Shown here: piece by piece, positions 11,583-23,522 of the stretch
Layout: each line of letters starts with the position of its first letter
How positions within the stretch are numbered: the stretch's first letter is position 1
Origin: Dendrocalamus latiflorus
Lineage: Eukaryota; Streptophyta; Magnoliopsida; Poales; Poaceae
Assembly: GCA_017311315.1 (NCBI GenBank)
Contig: CM029666.1
Location: forward strand, 40,016,225 to 40,080,224
Direction of reading: 5' to 3'
DNA: 64,000 bases
Program-made: the position numbers and the translations under genes
The notes under the pieces: model-generated
What the model was told of the DNA's origin: nothing
The model's database searches: none
What the model saw: only the letters and a program-made list of their open reading frames with translations

Positions 11583-12847
11583 TAGGGGCGGACCCACAGG
11601 GTATGCCGGGTGGGCCACGGCATACCCTGGGGCGCCGCGTCCGCACGTCCGTGGCGACGACTATCCACGCCACCGCAAACGCGCCCAGCCTCCGACGTGA
11701 AGCTCCTGTCGCCGTACCCCAGCATCGTCATCGTCGCGCACACGCAGTAGAAGGCGTCCACGGGCCGCATCCCCTCCACTTTCCACAGGAACGCCGTCCT
11801 GGCGGCCACCACGCAACGAGCAGCACGACCGAGGTGTATAGCTTGTACCGGATCTTGTTCGTCTCCATGGAGCGCAGCATTCGTGCCTCCCCGCCGCCGC
11901 CCTTGGTGATTTGGTTGGCGTGGATGGCGCGGAAGAAGAGCGCCTCCTGCTTCTCGACGAGGTAGTCGGTGGCCTTGCTGAGGAAGGTGCCGACGATGGC
12001 GACGTCGGCGAAGACGAAGGCGCAGGCAAGCAGCTTGGAGGCGGTGGCTTCTTTTGTGCGGCATCAGGTGGATCGCCATGGTCTAGCAGTGGTTGCTCGA
12101 CGCCGTGGTGCGCCATCGATTGGCTTGTAAAATTATACGGAATTCTGCATGCAAACAAGGGGAAATGGTAGTAGTGTCGTTGAGCAAATGGAATGGAATG
12201 GAATGGAATCATCACGACACGTACGGCGGTTAACTGAGAGAAGAGGAGAAGTCGAGGACAGGTTAGGTCCCTCTCCATGGCAATAATATGGTATGGCTCC
12301 GCCTGTTCTACTATTTCTTCCCCGAGTACGTGTCCGGTGCATCCCCTCTTGGGATACTTCTCTGCATCCTCTTTAAAATTCGGTATAAATAGAAATGAAA
12401 ATTATCAAAGAAATTTAATAGGACTGATACAAAATCAATCCATCATGCCATAAAATTTGAAATCTAAATTTAATCTTCATATTAAGAAACTACAAAGACA
12501 ACCCTGCTGAAAAGGAAATAAAGAGACAAAGCTACTATTCACGAAAAATTGTTTTTTTTTTGTTTCTGCTGATGTAAATAGCGTTTTCGGTCCAATATTT
12601 ATAGGATACTTGATTATGTCAAACTATCGAGCCATAGTTTTTTGGGATTATTTGCACCTATTTTTTTTAAAAAGGACTTTTTGCGTTATATTTTGAAAAA
12701 GAGACTTATCATATTATTTAGTGCCTGTATACCGAATTACGGTGTAAATTTTACAATTATTTACCGAATTGGCAAATAATTTTACCGAATTGTATATGAA
12801 AATTTTGGTGCGGCATACCCTTTGGTAAAATCCTGGATCCGCCACTG
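11583..12847 (-). mobile_element. Pack-hAT, channel type, inverted copy
   Basis: Inverted copy of the element at 3186-4450, again 1265 bp. It is flanked by the same 8-bp duplication in reverse complement (ATTGGAAT at 11575-11582 and 12848-12855), so it was copied with its flanks and did not arrive by a separate transposition. Only a few homopolymer-type differences from arm 1 are visible. Confidence 0.85.
11640..12116 (-). pseudogene. Captured TPK channel fragment, inverted copy
   Basis: Same broken two-pore potassium channel fragment as 3917-4393, with the same missing first pore, frameshifts and TMLGYGD filter. Its predicted frames are identical to copy 1, so no independent decay is visible. 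Confidence 0.8.
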
Positions 12848-13293
12848 ATTGGAATCCTTAGCAGTTAGGATTTAGTTCAACCCAAAAATCCCAAAGAAAT
12901 TTCCCTCACCCAAACACCCTTCCTCAGTAATGATTTTGTGCCTAGTATTCTCTGTCGTCAATTACATTTATTTGGGATTTGCATTGCCTACTGTGCTCGC
13001 CCGATTGGCTGGTGAATAGAGCGAAAAGGCTATCCTCTCCGCTCTAAAAAGAGAGAAGCCTTTCGGCTTTGAACCTCTCCTCTCAAGCAGTGGGTAGTAC
13101 ACCCGTACGAGGAATACATCCAACACAAACTCATATTTAGGTGCAATTGTGCTATCTTAATTTTCACGTGGATCATTGGATTTGTAGAGGCAACGTGTTG
13201 CTAGTATATATTTTTGGAACCAGAACAATGCAATATCTTAAACAATTGAAATTCGAAGTTCATACAATCAAGCTGCATTTGTAAGAACCGAAA

Positions 13294-13972
13294 TCAACAA
13301 TAATTGAAGTACACAGATAATGGCCGACTGCGCGCAACTGACGAGGAAAGTGGTTCAGTGAAATTCAGGACGAAGACGCGGCTCCCCGGCGGCATTTCGA
13401 CGGGGATGCGCCCTTCGAGCATCTCCACGACAGTTGGCATGCTGGGCCTCCTGTCCCGGCTGTGCTGGATGAGCCAGAGCGCCACCTTCACCTCCTCCTC
13501 GTCGACGCCGGCCGCGCCGCCCGCCATGGTGACGTCCACCACCTCCATGAGTCTGCCTTCCGCCATCCTGTCCCGCACGACGCACGGGAAGAAGTCCCTT
13601 GTGAAGTCCAGCTTCGCGGAGGCGCCGTTGGCGAGCTCGAAGTTCCGGCGCCCGCCGACGAGCTCAAAGGGCGTCATGCCGTAGCTGTAGACGTCGGACT
13701 TGGCGGACAGCGCGTTGACGAGCATCTCCGGCGCCATGTACCCCACGGCGCCCCTCCAGCGGGTGTCGACGCTGGTCACGTCCCTGCCGATGGACATGGA
13801 GATGCCGAAGTCTGAGACGTGCGCCCGAAGGCCCCCGTCGAGGAGTATGTTCGCCGCCTGGCGACGTCGACGGCAATGCGGCGCGTCGTCGGCCACGGCA
13901 GGTGGCGCCGCCTCTCCTCGCCGGCAAAAAGCCACGAGTCCAGCGACCGGTTCTCGAAGAACGGGTAGGCCA
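13294..13972 (-). pseudogene. Receptor-like kinase pseudogene, inverted copy
   Basis: Inverted copy of the kinase fragment at 2056-2734, with the same catalytic-loop deletion and the same 213-residue open C-terminal frame (13294-13935). DFG and APE motifs are present; the HxD loop is absent. It is bounded on its 5' side by the copia LTR. Confidence 0.8.
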
Positions 13973-14435
13973 TGTTGATTTCAACCCTAGAAACGAACGC
14001 AAGAGGATACAAAATTTTGGTGTAATTCTCTCTTTGTTTTTCTCTGTTCTCATCACAAACTTAAAGTTAATATTTGTAGTACATGTATAGACATATGTAT
14101 GAAATAACTTAAATAATGAAAACCTAATAAAGAAAACAAACTAATGAATTTTGATCCGATGCCTATTGTATCAGGATCCAGACATCATATTATTTGGCAA
14201 GTTTAGATTACTTTCCAACTATCTCTCCCTAATATAGATTTGGTTGCGCGATATTTTTGACGCCTAACAGATCACACATCTCTTTGAACTAGACTCGAGC
14301 AATTGCCTTCGTGAGGAATCCTCACGCTGCTCCCCTGTGCACACGAGGATCTGTTTCACGACTTACATGTGTAGCTGAGTTGGCCTCTCTATATATCGGC
14401 TCACCATCCCGGCTACATACATAATGTCCGGCTGG
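13973..14435 (-). repeat. Inverted copy of copia LTR and pol end
   Basis: LTR at about 13973-14221, then the degenerate end of the copia pol region, up to where arm 2 stops matching at 14435. Small differences from arm 1 are visible (GGGG to GGG in the polypurine tract, GATATCC to GATTCC). Confidence 0.6.
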
Positions 14436-14438
14436 TTG

Positions 14439-14538
14439 NNNNNNNNNNNNNNNNNNNNNNNNNNNNNNNNNNNNNNNNNNNNNNNNNNNNNNNNNNNNNN
14501 NNNNNNNNNNNNNNNNNNNNNNNNNNNNNNNNNNNNNN
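14439..14538. other. Assembly gap of exactly 100 N
   Basis: One hundred Ns, the usual placeholder for a join of unknown size between two contigs. Sequence on the left is the end of the inverted arm; sequence on the right is the end of a different copia LTR. Nothing should be assumed about true distance or order across it. Confidence 0.99.
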
Positions 14539-14571
14539 TCCCTCTCTAGTCGGCCTCTTCGATCTTATAAT

Positions 14572-14583
14572 TGGTATCAGAGC
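14572..14583 (+). promoter_or_regulatory. Retrotransposon primer-binding site
   Basis: TGGTATCAGAGC is complementary to the 3' end of initiator tRNA-Met, the common primer of plant copia elements. It lies three bases inside the LTR end. Confidence 0.8.
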
Positions 14584-14627
14584 TTGACTTCTCATTTATT
14601 AGGCTTTACCGCCTAGAGAGTTAAAGG

Positions 14628-16002
14628 ATGGCGACTAGTAATATAGTGCACCTAGATGATACACCTCTATTTGATAGCACAAATTATGATAATTAGAAAA
14701 TCCGCATGATATGTTATTTTAAGACCATGAGCTCGAAAATATGATGGATTGTAGATATGGGACTTTTCTCCTCCAAAGGATCCTCTTGTTCCAACTTTTA
14801 AGGAAAAGAAATACTCACATCTCGACGCTCAAGCAACTAACACTTTGTTTAGTGCTTTGAGTGTAGAGGTGTTCAATATAAAATATGCAATCTTAAGAGC
14901 GCTTATGAGATGTGGACGCATCTTCAAGATAATTATGAAATGTCTACATCAACCGATGAGAATTGCATACAAGAGTGGATGTCGGAAGAAAAATGCTCAA
15001 CCTCTAGCCCCGACGATGAAGAATCCACAAGTCCCTCCACATCAACTCAATGCTTTATGGCAAAAAGTAACAAGAAGATAAATAATGATAATGACACTAG
15101 TGAATCTTCTTATGATGAGTTGATGGACATGCTAGAAGAGCTTAGTGAGTTTCTTGGGAAGGAGAAGGCTAAGTATAAGATTTTGAAGAATGAGTATATC
15201 ACTTTTCAAAATGATTATAATAAGCTAAAAGGATAATATGAAATCCTCCTTCTCAAAGAATATTCTAAACCTAAGGTAGATATAGGCATTACATGCAGTT
15301 TACTAGATGAGATGCCATGTATAGCTCAAATTCTTGCATTTCATCTAAGGTTAGCATATCCACCTCTTATGATGATTTAATTGATATACATTGTTGCTCT
15401 CAATTAGATGCTTCTACTTCCTCTATGCTTATTGAGACTAACCTTGTAGAGAAAAACAAATAGCTCAAGGCATAAGTCACAAAATTGGAGAATGACTTAG
15501 AAAGAAGCTATAAAGGTAAAGCCTCTCTTGATAAAATATTAGAAAGTAAAAAAAAAATAAATGACAAGAGAGGTATTGATTTCACATCCAATAAAAAGGT
15601 GAAGAGCATCCCAAAGCAATTTGAAAAATAATTCAACAGTGTGAAATACTTTGGATGCAATAAGAAGGGCCACGTCGGCTCTGTGTGCCCTAGCAAGATA
15701 GATGATAAGATGAAGTCATCAATGAAGAGACAAACCGGCAATGAACAAGACAAGAAGATAAGAAGGGGTAACAATTACCAAAAAAGGGATATTTTAATAA
15801 GAATTATCCTAAAGGTATTATTGCTAAGCCATCTCTTTATAATGAACAATATTTGCTTAAGAAGGATAGATATGACAATATGTTTGGTAGAAATATTAGT
15901 TCACAAAAATTTATTGTTATAGTCATTTGGGTGTCCAAATCTATTGTGATTGACATTCATAGACCCAACCAAGTTTTGGGTACCAAAATGCACTTAAATG
16001 CT
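14628..16002 (+). pseudogene. Degenerate copia gag with zinc-knuckle remnant
   Basis: Starts at ATG 14628 (MATSNIVHLDDTPLFDSTNY) and soon meets stops. Open stretches follow: a segment with SSYDELMDMLEELSEFLGKE and a coiled-coil-like lysine/glutamate run (about 15060-15235), then a zinc-knuckle remnant near 15645-15690 (YFGCNKKGHVGSVCP) whose first cysteine is replaced by tyrosine. A later piece (IWVSKSIVIDI, near 15920) resembles the gag-protease linker of this group. Multiple stops and frame changes make it non-functional; protease, integrase and RT are missing. Confidence 0.65.
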
Positions 16003-16099
16003 TAATAGGTACATGGAGACATTGAAGACTTGGCTTATTTATGAAGAGATAAATCCCACCATGTGCAGAAATGAAACCAAGTTTGAGGATGATCTTACT

Positions 16100-17274
16100 A
16101 CATCATGAACCAATACCATCTCGGTAACAAGTATTTACATTCAAGTATTTAGCCTTTAGCCTTATGTAGGTTGCATTACATGAAACTACCGGCATGTATT
16201 GCGCGGTACTATCGGAAGTAAAAACTACCAGCTCTGTGTGAGCGGTACTACCAGATCTCAGAAGCTCCAAAAATCTGGACGAAATGTTTTTTCTCAAAGA
16301 GACACATTTTGGAAGGTTTTTTATCCCCTGGAAATCGGTAATTCCGCATGTTTGGAGCGGTACTTCCGATGATCGATAGTACTAGACTTTATGCAGTGTA
16401 CTTTCGATTTTACTGTTAGTTTTCTGGCCGTTGAGAGGAGAGCATTAGTTCCGGCCTTATAACGTGGGTATTTCCGAAATTTTCAGTGGTTTTGCTTCCA
16501 ATGGCTAGTTTTTGTGTATGGGGTATAAATACCCTCTTGTGGTCGGTTGGAAAAAGACCTTTGGCACTCCATTCCATTCATTTGAGCTAATGTGAGGTCT
16601 CCTTCTCAATTGTGCATGTGTTGCACCTTATGAGTAAAGAGGAAGGCTCTAGATTGCATGTATTGCATCTAGAAATAGATTTTATATCCACTTGAGCTTG
16701 TGCATTCGTTGCGCGTGGTGAGAGTTAAGCGAGGGCTTAACTTATTACTATTGGAGGTTGCCGACTGCTAAACAACGTTGAAGGCATCGTGACCGGTGAT
16801 CTTCTCAAAAAAGCTTGTGAGAAGGCCCGACGTGTTGTGAAGGTTGGAGCTCACCTACCCAGAGCGGGAAAAAGCTACCACTAGTGGATTTGAAGTGAAA
16901 AGATTAATTCATGGAGCTGGTGCAATTCATTTGGGCTTACCTTAACGTGGACTAGGGGAGATTGGCAAGTCTCCAAATACCACAGTAAAAAGTAATTGTG
17001 TCATTATGGTTTATTTTCTTGTACTCAATTTACATTCAAGCAATTTATATTTATAGAATTAAATTGATTGCTTGTCATCCTAGGATTACAAACCTTGACA
17101 TAGACTTAAGGTATTGGTGCATTTAGGTGAATTTAGTTGATTTAGTTTTATTTGTTCTAAATTAAATTGAGTTAAGTTTCTGCATTATATACTTGGTTTA
17201 GCCAAATAATTGATAGAAGAGAATTTTTAAAATCGTTTATTCACCCTCCTATAGACGGCCTCCTTGATCTTACA
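16100..17274 (+). repeat. 3' LTR of the decayed copia element (start approximate)
   Basis: Non-coding stretch ending ...CTCCTTGATCTTACA at 17274, matching the LTR tail at 14539-14569. Repeated GCGGTACTACC-like words occur around 16195-16400. A TG start could not be fixed without the complete 5' LTR. Confidence 0.45.
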
Positions 17275-17876
17275 CACGCCAAGGTGGTAAAGCCACACTC
17301 AAAAGAAGTTCGACGACCGCAGCATTGCCATGGTGTATCTCGGTGTGGAACCTGGCAACAAGGCTCACCAATTTTACAATCCTCAACAAATGAAACTTCA
17401 TATTAGCCATGATGTGGTGTTCGAGGAAGGAAACCAGTGGTCATGGAATGACGACATCACCAATGATGTAACTAACGTTCCTTAGACTATGTTTGCTATC
17501 TTTGGTAACGCAGGTGTAGATGAGACATGCCAAAATGAGGGGCAGCAGGAGGCCACCCACATGACCCTGTAGCATCAGGGTCAACGGGTAATGACGCCAT
17601 TTAGCTTGCCAGGTGTGGCAATGCCAAACACTGTCCTTGGTATGGGGGAGCTAGAGAGCACGTTTATGGTGACTCGTGGGTACACTAGAAGCCACAGGAG
17701 GTGGAATAGGCACGGGGCCTATCTCACCTATTTCAGTAGATGACGAGGGTGGGCCTCGCAGATATCGAAACCACGATGATATCTACGTCGCGTTTGAAGA
17801 GATCGAGGCATGGCCGAGTTGCACCTTCTAGCTGCAGAAGAGCCAACGATTTATCGTGAGGCTGCATGAGAACAGT
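17275..17876 (+). pseudogene. copia pol remnant, integrase-to-RT linker (left half)
   Basis: The left half of the same old copia pol whose right half resumes at 25243. Recognisable text is KFDDRSIAMVYLGVEPGNKA followed by HISHDVVFEEG, the end of the integrase region, then a degenerate linker ending EEPTIYREAA at about 17868. Removing the CACTA element at 17877-25242 joins this directly to WQEVMKSELEAIDKN, the standard copia order. Internal stops (for example after NVP near 17484) show it was already decaying. Confidence 0.85.
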
Positions 17877-18330
17877 CACTACTAGATTTCAGGTCTTTGG
17901 CCACGAAATGAATTGCAACGACACAAAATTAGTTGCTATAGGTACCTGTTATTGCAACTTATGTCCAAAATCATTGCAATATGCGCACATATTGCTACTT
18001 AAAGATGGTGTTGCAATAGTCACCTTAATTCATTGCAATAAGGTGAGCTTTGGCCACTATTTAGAAAACGGTTGCAAGAAGTATAACTTTATCGCCATGA
18101 TATTCCTGTGTTGCAATAATATTGATTTGCGTTGCATTAGTTATGTGGTATTGCCATGATATAGAATTTCATTGCAAATGGCTGACAATTTTGCCACGGT
18201 CTTGTTGCGTAGTTATAGTTTTGGATTGCGTTGCAAAACGATACCCTATGCTGTGCATGAAACAAGTTTTTATGCCACAGAATAAAGTTGTTGCAAAATA
18301 TGACAATTTTCCGTGGCAATAGATCATTGT
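17877..18330 (+). repeat. Left subterminal repeat region of CACTA
   Basis: Many short copies of ATTGCAACG, TTGCCAYG and their complements at irregular 20-40 base spacing, as expected for transposase-binding subterminal repeats. It resembles the right end at 24498-25242. Confidence 0.75.
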
Positions 18331-18379
18331 GGGCTAGGCCTGTACGTGGCCGCCCAACACTGTATGTCCATACCTAGAG

Positions 18380-18541
18380 CCCCTGCTTCGGTCGATCAGT
18401 TCACGCCGCCCCAGCACCTATCGCCGTCGCCCTAACACCTGACCCTGCTTCGATCGAAGAGTTCACGCCGCCTCAGCACCTGCCGCCGTCGCCCTAACAC
18501 CTGCTCCTGCCTCGATCGCGCAATTGACGCCGCCCAGGACC
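18380..18541. repeat. Tandem repeat, about 63-bp unit
   Basis: Two full units and a partial third of a GC-rich sequence beginning CCCTGCTTCGATCGAAGAG and containing TTCACGCCGCC and GCCGTCGCCCTAACACCTG, starting near 18380, 18443 and 18506. It is just inside the CACTA left subterminal region. Confidence 0.6.
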
Positions 18542-18971
18542 CCGCAGAGGCGCAGACACAGACGTGCTGCCACGAGCTCTCCCTCACACATATCCAGGGA
18601 CCAGGGCCGGATGTGCATCATTCGCTGCAGCAGGCGCGAGCGGTAGCCACTGCCTACTGGTCGTATTTGCCTATGCCTACACGGCTGCCTGCAACAGCTA
18701 GGTAACAAGGTAATTTCTGTTTCTTTAATCTTATTAAATCATTCATATGAACTAACTTGTACTAATGTATAATCTCTTATAATTTTGTTTCTTGTCTTTT
18801 GCATACGTATTCTGTAACTTAAGTTGAACCCCTAAATATCCATTTATTGAACTCGCTAAACTTGTAGTTGGTTTGTTATTTAGCTACTAAATATAATATT
18901 AAAATATGTTTATCTACCGTATCGCCATGTCATTGTTTTTTCGAGAATGGCGTATGCGCGTATCCGATGCG

Positions 18972-21235
18972 TGTCACATCCCAAAAATTCGCTTTCTGAA
19001 AAATTTAATTTTAAATTAGTTATTTTAATGTATTTGAACCTTATTTGGATTTATCTGGATTTTATTTAAAACTTTAAAGCAAGAAAATGTATTTTAAATA
19101 TTTTATTAAAGCCAAAAAGAGTTTATTTTATTTTTCCTAGCCTTCCCTAAATTTTTAAATAATTTTTGAGAATTTTCTAGAATTTAAAATCAATTTTCAA
19201 AGTTAAAAAGTATTTTATAAAATTATTAAATTCAAATCTGAAATTAAAAATATTTTAGTAAGTATAAAATGCTTCCAGGAATAGTTTATAATTTTTCTGG
19301 AATTTTTGGACATTAAATATTATTTTTCCAAGCGTTTATAAAGTTTCTTGTATTTTCTGAAATTAATTCCGAAAATCAAAATCAAAATTATTCCTAGCCC
19401 GCCATGTGTCGCTCTGAGATTAAATCAATATCTCTCCACGTTTTAATCCTAGCCACACAAGACCACTTACCCCTTCATAACCATCCAAGAGCCATGAAAC
19501 ATCCACTTGCCACGTGTCGCAAATCCGACGGCCCGTACCCCTTCACTTTTTCTCTCTCTCTCTCTATGACATATGGATCCCACATGTCATATGTTTCTTC
19601 AACCTCTCCTTCTTCCTCCTCCCTCTCTCTCCTCCACCATTAGAGCTGAATGGAGCTTTTAATTGAAGCCCGTTTCTCCCACTTAACTCCCGATTAAAGC
19701 GTGGAAACGGAAGCCCTAATCACCCCCACTAATCCACCGGCCGTTTTCCCCTTTATTTCCCTCTCAAAACCGAAAGCCCCTTCCTCTCCTCTCTGTTCCT
19801 ATAAATTCCTGAATGCCGGCTCTTCTTTCACCGCCGCCCTCCTCCTCTCCTTCGGCCGCCGCCCCGCCGCCGTGCGCCGCCGCCCGGCCGTCTTCCGCCG
19901 ACCGCCCCACACCTCCCTGCCACCACCACCGCATCCCGCCGCCGCCGGTAAGCAGCGCCGCCGCCCCGGGCATTCCCGCCGCCACCAGTAAGCAGCGCCG
20001 CCACCCCGACCACCCCGCCGCCGTTTGCCGGTGAGCTCGCCGGCCGCGCGCGCCCCCGTGTGTCTCCATGTTTCCTTCTCTAACCATGTTCATCCCTATT
20101 TATTTTGTCTTGTTGTTGTTCTTTTGTCAAGAATTATCAAATGTCCACTTGGCTAGGGGAGACAAGTTAATGCATACATGCATGAGGTTGTGTGAGTTCA
20201 ATTCCTGGGCAAAGCAATTTCGGATGGGGCTTTGGCCAAAATTTTTGTTAGTCAATGACAAGCGGGACGCACTCGTCATAAAATAATAAAATAAAATTTT
20301 GCACCCAATGACAACCGGGCCCCACACGTTATACACTCCATTATACCCAAAAATCAGCCAAAAATAAGATTCCAAATAATATTCCCTCGTTTTGCATTTT
20401 CTGGAATTTTCAATCCGTTCAAACTTACAATCGCTCGTTCTCCCTCGTCCGAACTCCGAATCCAGTGATTCAAATTTCTAAATTTGTCTAAAATCATAAA
20501 ATATCTTGCAGTATATATTTTATATTTTTGTGATTTTATTTGTATTTATTTTATTTGTTTGTTTTGTTGTTTCGCGTGTATTTCCGCCCTAGTCGATTAA
20601 GGACCGACGCTTGTGATTGTCCAGACTAAACACTACTGTACAACACCATGTCTATATGGGTATGACCTAGCTGACTAACTTACGATATTTAGTTTAGGTA
20701 CCACCAGTGGAAAGCGGTTGCCAGGGATTTACTGGTTATTCGCAGTGAGGGACAGGGATTTACTGTACTCATAGGGCGCAAGAGGGGGCTTCGGACTGGA
20801 TGGATTTAACCCTTCTGCGGTGAAACCTCAGCGGGTGGTGTCTAGCTAGACTAGAGTGAGGTAAAAGCTTTGTGATATTATATCTGGGTCTCATGCCAAA
20901 GGAAGCGTGGTGACTGTTAAGATAATATATCTCTTGGGGGTAAAGTTGTACATCCTCTGCAGAGTGTAAAACTATTCGAATAGCCGTGCCCACGGTCAAG
21001 GGCGGGCAAGGAATGCATTCACATGGTAGAAATTTTGGTTTTGGTTTTAAAAACAAAGTTTTGAAGTTCCGAGAGTGGAGGGAACTCTCGGAGGGTTACT
21101 GGCGGTTGGAGCCAGAGCGGGTGGTTGGAACCCGTAGTTTTAAACTGTATTGGTTAGAATTGGTTAATTAGTGTTGGTGGATAGAACCTTCACTATATTT
21201 GTTTACTAGTTTCAGTTAAAACAATTAGAAAAGAA
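18972..21235 (+). repeat. gypsy-like LTR (probable solo or partial)
   Basis: Starts TGTCACATCCCAAAAATTC, a common start of large grass Ty3/gypsy LTRs. It includes a long AT-rich first part, a GC-rich block (19800-20060) and the word ATTCGAATAGCCGTGCCC near 20972, typical of these LTRs. No internal gypsy genes follow, and I could not locate the 3' end or a target duplication, so the right boundary is a guess. Confidence 0.4.
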
Positions 21236-21496
21236 CTACTTGTTACCTTTTACCGCTTGCATCATTCGTATCTCAGAGAGTTTACCACCAGCCAGAAATG
21301 CCCAGCTCTCGGCGTAGCAGAGCTCGCTGAGCTGGCGGCGGCGGCGCTCTAACTCCTTGCGGAACATGCGCGCCCGCTGGCGGCGCCGGTCTCCCGGCCA
21401 CGCGGGCACCCGCGGCGAGGGCCAGGGCCACCGCGGCATGGGCAGGATCAGCAGAGGCGCCCAGGGGGCAGCCGCGCCGCCTGGTCCCGCACCCAC
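21236..21496 (-). pseudogene. Captured exon of unknown gene (antisense)
   Basis: A minus-strand frame with a dense basic/helical segment (RKELERRRRQLSELCYAESW, then AFLAGGKLSEIRMMQA) that looks like real coding sequence, followed by a possible GT donor (AAAAG then GTAACAAG, at about 21246). It lies between the gypsy-like LTR and the PG1-beta fragment, inside the CACTA element. Protein not recognised. Confidence 0.35.
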
Positions 21497-21597
21497 GACT
21501 CCAGGCGGCTCACCACGGTATCACACCCGTCCGGGGGGTGGGGGGCGTGTGCTTCCGCCGGCGGCCGGGGGGGTGGTTCCGACCAGCGAGTTTTGGA

Positions 21598-22085
21598 CGA
21601 GAGCAATGTCAACGGCTCTGGCTTCGCCAACTACGGTGAGTCAGGCAACGGCGCCAACGACACCTTCACGGGCTACGGCAAGGAGGGGAACGTCCCAGAG
21701 AACACCTTCCGGAGCTATGGCGCCAGCGGCAATGCGGCGGTCGACACCTTCAAGGGGTACCGCGACGAATCCAACGTCGGCGACGACAGCTTCGCCTCGT
21801 ACGCCAAGGGCGCCAACGGCGGTGCCGCTGAGTTCCAGAGCTACGGCAGCTCGTTCAACCTGGGCAGCACCACCTTCAAAGGCTACGGCGAGGACACCAA
21901 CCCCAACCACCACATTGGGTTCAAGGAGTACGCCGGCGACAACAGCACCTTCAACTTCAAGGGGTACGCCAAGATCGGCGTCGATTTCAAGGAGTATCAC
22001 AACACGTCGAGCAAGGCGGCAGCGGTGACTACGTCGGTGGAGGCAGCGGCATCTAGGCATCAGCATTGGAAGTGGTCGCCTGAGT
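21598..22085 (+). pseudogene. Captured PG1-beta/BURP FXXY-repeat fragment
   Basis: An open frame of tandem ~14-residue repeats of the FxxYGxxGN type (NGSGFANYGESGNGANDTF, TFTGYGKEGNV, TFRSYGASGN, FKGYRDESN and so on), ending with FKGYAKIGVDFKEYHNTSS. These are the FXXY repeats of polygalacturonase-1 beta-subunit-like cell-wall proteins, which normally carry a signal peptide before and a BURP domain after. Both are absent: the frame is fused to unrelated GC-rich sequence on the left and runs into unrelated sequence after about 22060. The repeat block itself is open, so capture may be fairly recent. Confidence 0.75.
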
Positions 22086-22189
22086 CGGTGGACTGGATTG
22101 GAAAGGAGGTATCTTGGAAGCGGTTGCTGGAATTTGCAGTGCTTAATTGCTTCGTTTCATCCTCTTTTAATTGGGAAAATAGCATGTGA

Positions 22190-23522
22190 ATAAATATTCT
22201 CGATTGAGCTAACAAAAATGTAATTTCCGCTATTCATTGAAATATGAAAGTAATATTCCTTAACATGAATATTTCAAATCTCCTACGGAGAAATGGTTAT
22301 ATAATTTAATTGTTCCAGAAGAAAGTTTATTGACTCTTTAGTTAAGCTATTCCTTAATCTGTCAGCATCTATTTTATGCATCTTTAAGGAGAACATTACT
22401 TTTCTCCTTTCAGTTTTATACTGGGAATTATAACATGCCAATTCTTTTTCGACGATTCTTATGACATGCTAGTTCATTTCATGTTTTTGATGGCTATTGC
22501 ATAAAGTCTGCCTTTTCCAACTCTGACATTTGCGTGAATGATCATATTTGACAGGTTCTTTCGTGGTGCGCATAAAGACATGAGCTATGAGAAATAATAC
22601 AAGTACAATATGAAATGCCTGCTTGTGGCACAACTGGTTTGAACATTAAATGTGAGGGGTTCAAACATGCAATTATATTGTAGTGTTGTGCTGCGTTTTG
22701 TAGCCTCGGAAATACTCCATGCAGCCGCTTGATTTACTCTCTTGTTTCTTACTGGCACCTGTTTACTTGCTCTCTGGATGATATGCTTTCTGAATGATAT
22801 TTTCCTTCTTCCCGCCTTATGCCACATTTCAAATATTAGTGTAATTTTGTGATGCTTGATTATGAACAAGAGATGACAAAATGTGATATGTGCTCCGGAA
22901 GAGTGATGTTTCGTTCTCTTATTTGAAGCATTTCTATGCATTCATGGACTTCCAATCTTACTTTTTTTTAGCGGCGATCTTACTTTTGCGCCTCAGCTCG
23001 TCCCTGCAGAGTCCAATTTTTTGTCTGTTCAGATATGTGTGTAGATTGTGATGGTTCCGTACGTTAGACCTCTTCTTTTTTGTGGTCTAGAACTAGAAGG
23101 CATTCTTAGTGGTATAATTCAGCTATTGACTTGGCTGTGGACTCAACTGGGTCAATTTCTTATTAATGCATGCTAGAAGTATTATAAAAGGGACTACCTG
23201 AAAGAATATGAAATTTGGGGTTCTATCTCTAGAAGGGGGAGAAAAGAGAGGTGAAAGATCTCATAAGTGCGGGGAGCGATTGGCCACAATCATCTCATGC
23301 TCTCTTAGGTGTCTCTTCTTGTGGGCATTAATTGGAGCCAAATTGTAGGTGGACAGGTATCCATTATTCACAGTGCAAAAGGGGGTGAGTGAGTGGGCAA
23401 AGATGACATGAACCAGTGGAAACAAAGGCATAGAGCAACAAAGGTATCTGAATTCTGAACCATCCTAGAAGAGAGGTAAGGAAGCAGCTCGTTGCTGAAG
23501 CCACTGAGAGAAGGGAGTAGAA
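22190..23522. other. No gene recognised (CACTA interior)
   Basis: AT-rich sequence without a convincing coding frame. It may be the 5' flank that came along with the SMP/C2 gene fragment that follows. Confidence 0.35.

Larger units (their letters stand above)
1590..14435. repeat. Large inverted duplication with fold-back junction
   Basis: Arm 1 (1590-8038) and arm 2 (8058-14435) are reverse complements. The turn is at 8036-8039, where GCCG belongs to both arms (4-bp microhomology), leaving about 19 unpaired bases. Every feature of arm 1 recurs inverted in arm 2. Arm identity is uneven: very high in the hAT, kinase and bromodomain parts, clearly lower between roughly 8550 and 11200. Arm 2 ends three bases before a 100-N gap. 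This pattern suits a misassembled haplotype or fold-back contig, but a real inverted duplication is not excluded. Confidence 0.9.
14539..17274 (+). mobile_element. Decayed copia (Sirevirus-like) element inserted in older copia
   Basis: The last ~31 bp of a 5' LTR (14539-14569) are followed by a tRNA-iMet primer-binding site TGGTATCAGAGC (14572-14583), a degenerate gag, and a 3' LTR that ends at 17274 with the same words as the 5' LTR (GACGGCCTCCTTGATCTTACA). The pol genes are absent. Immediately after 17274 the coding sequence of another copia pol begins, so this element was inserted there. LTR text with repeated GCGGTACTACC-type words is typical of this group in grasses. The exact 3' LTR start is not resolved (about 16100). 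Confidence 0.6.
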
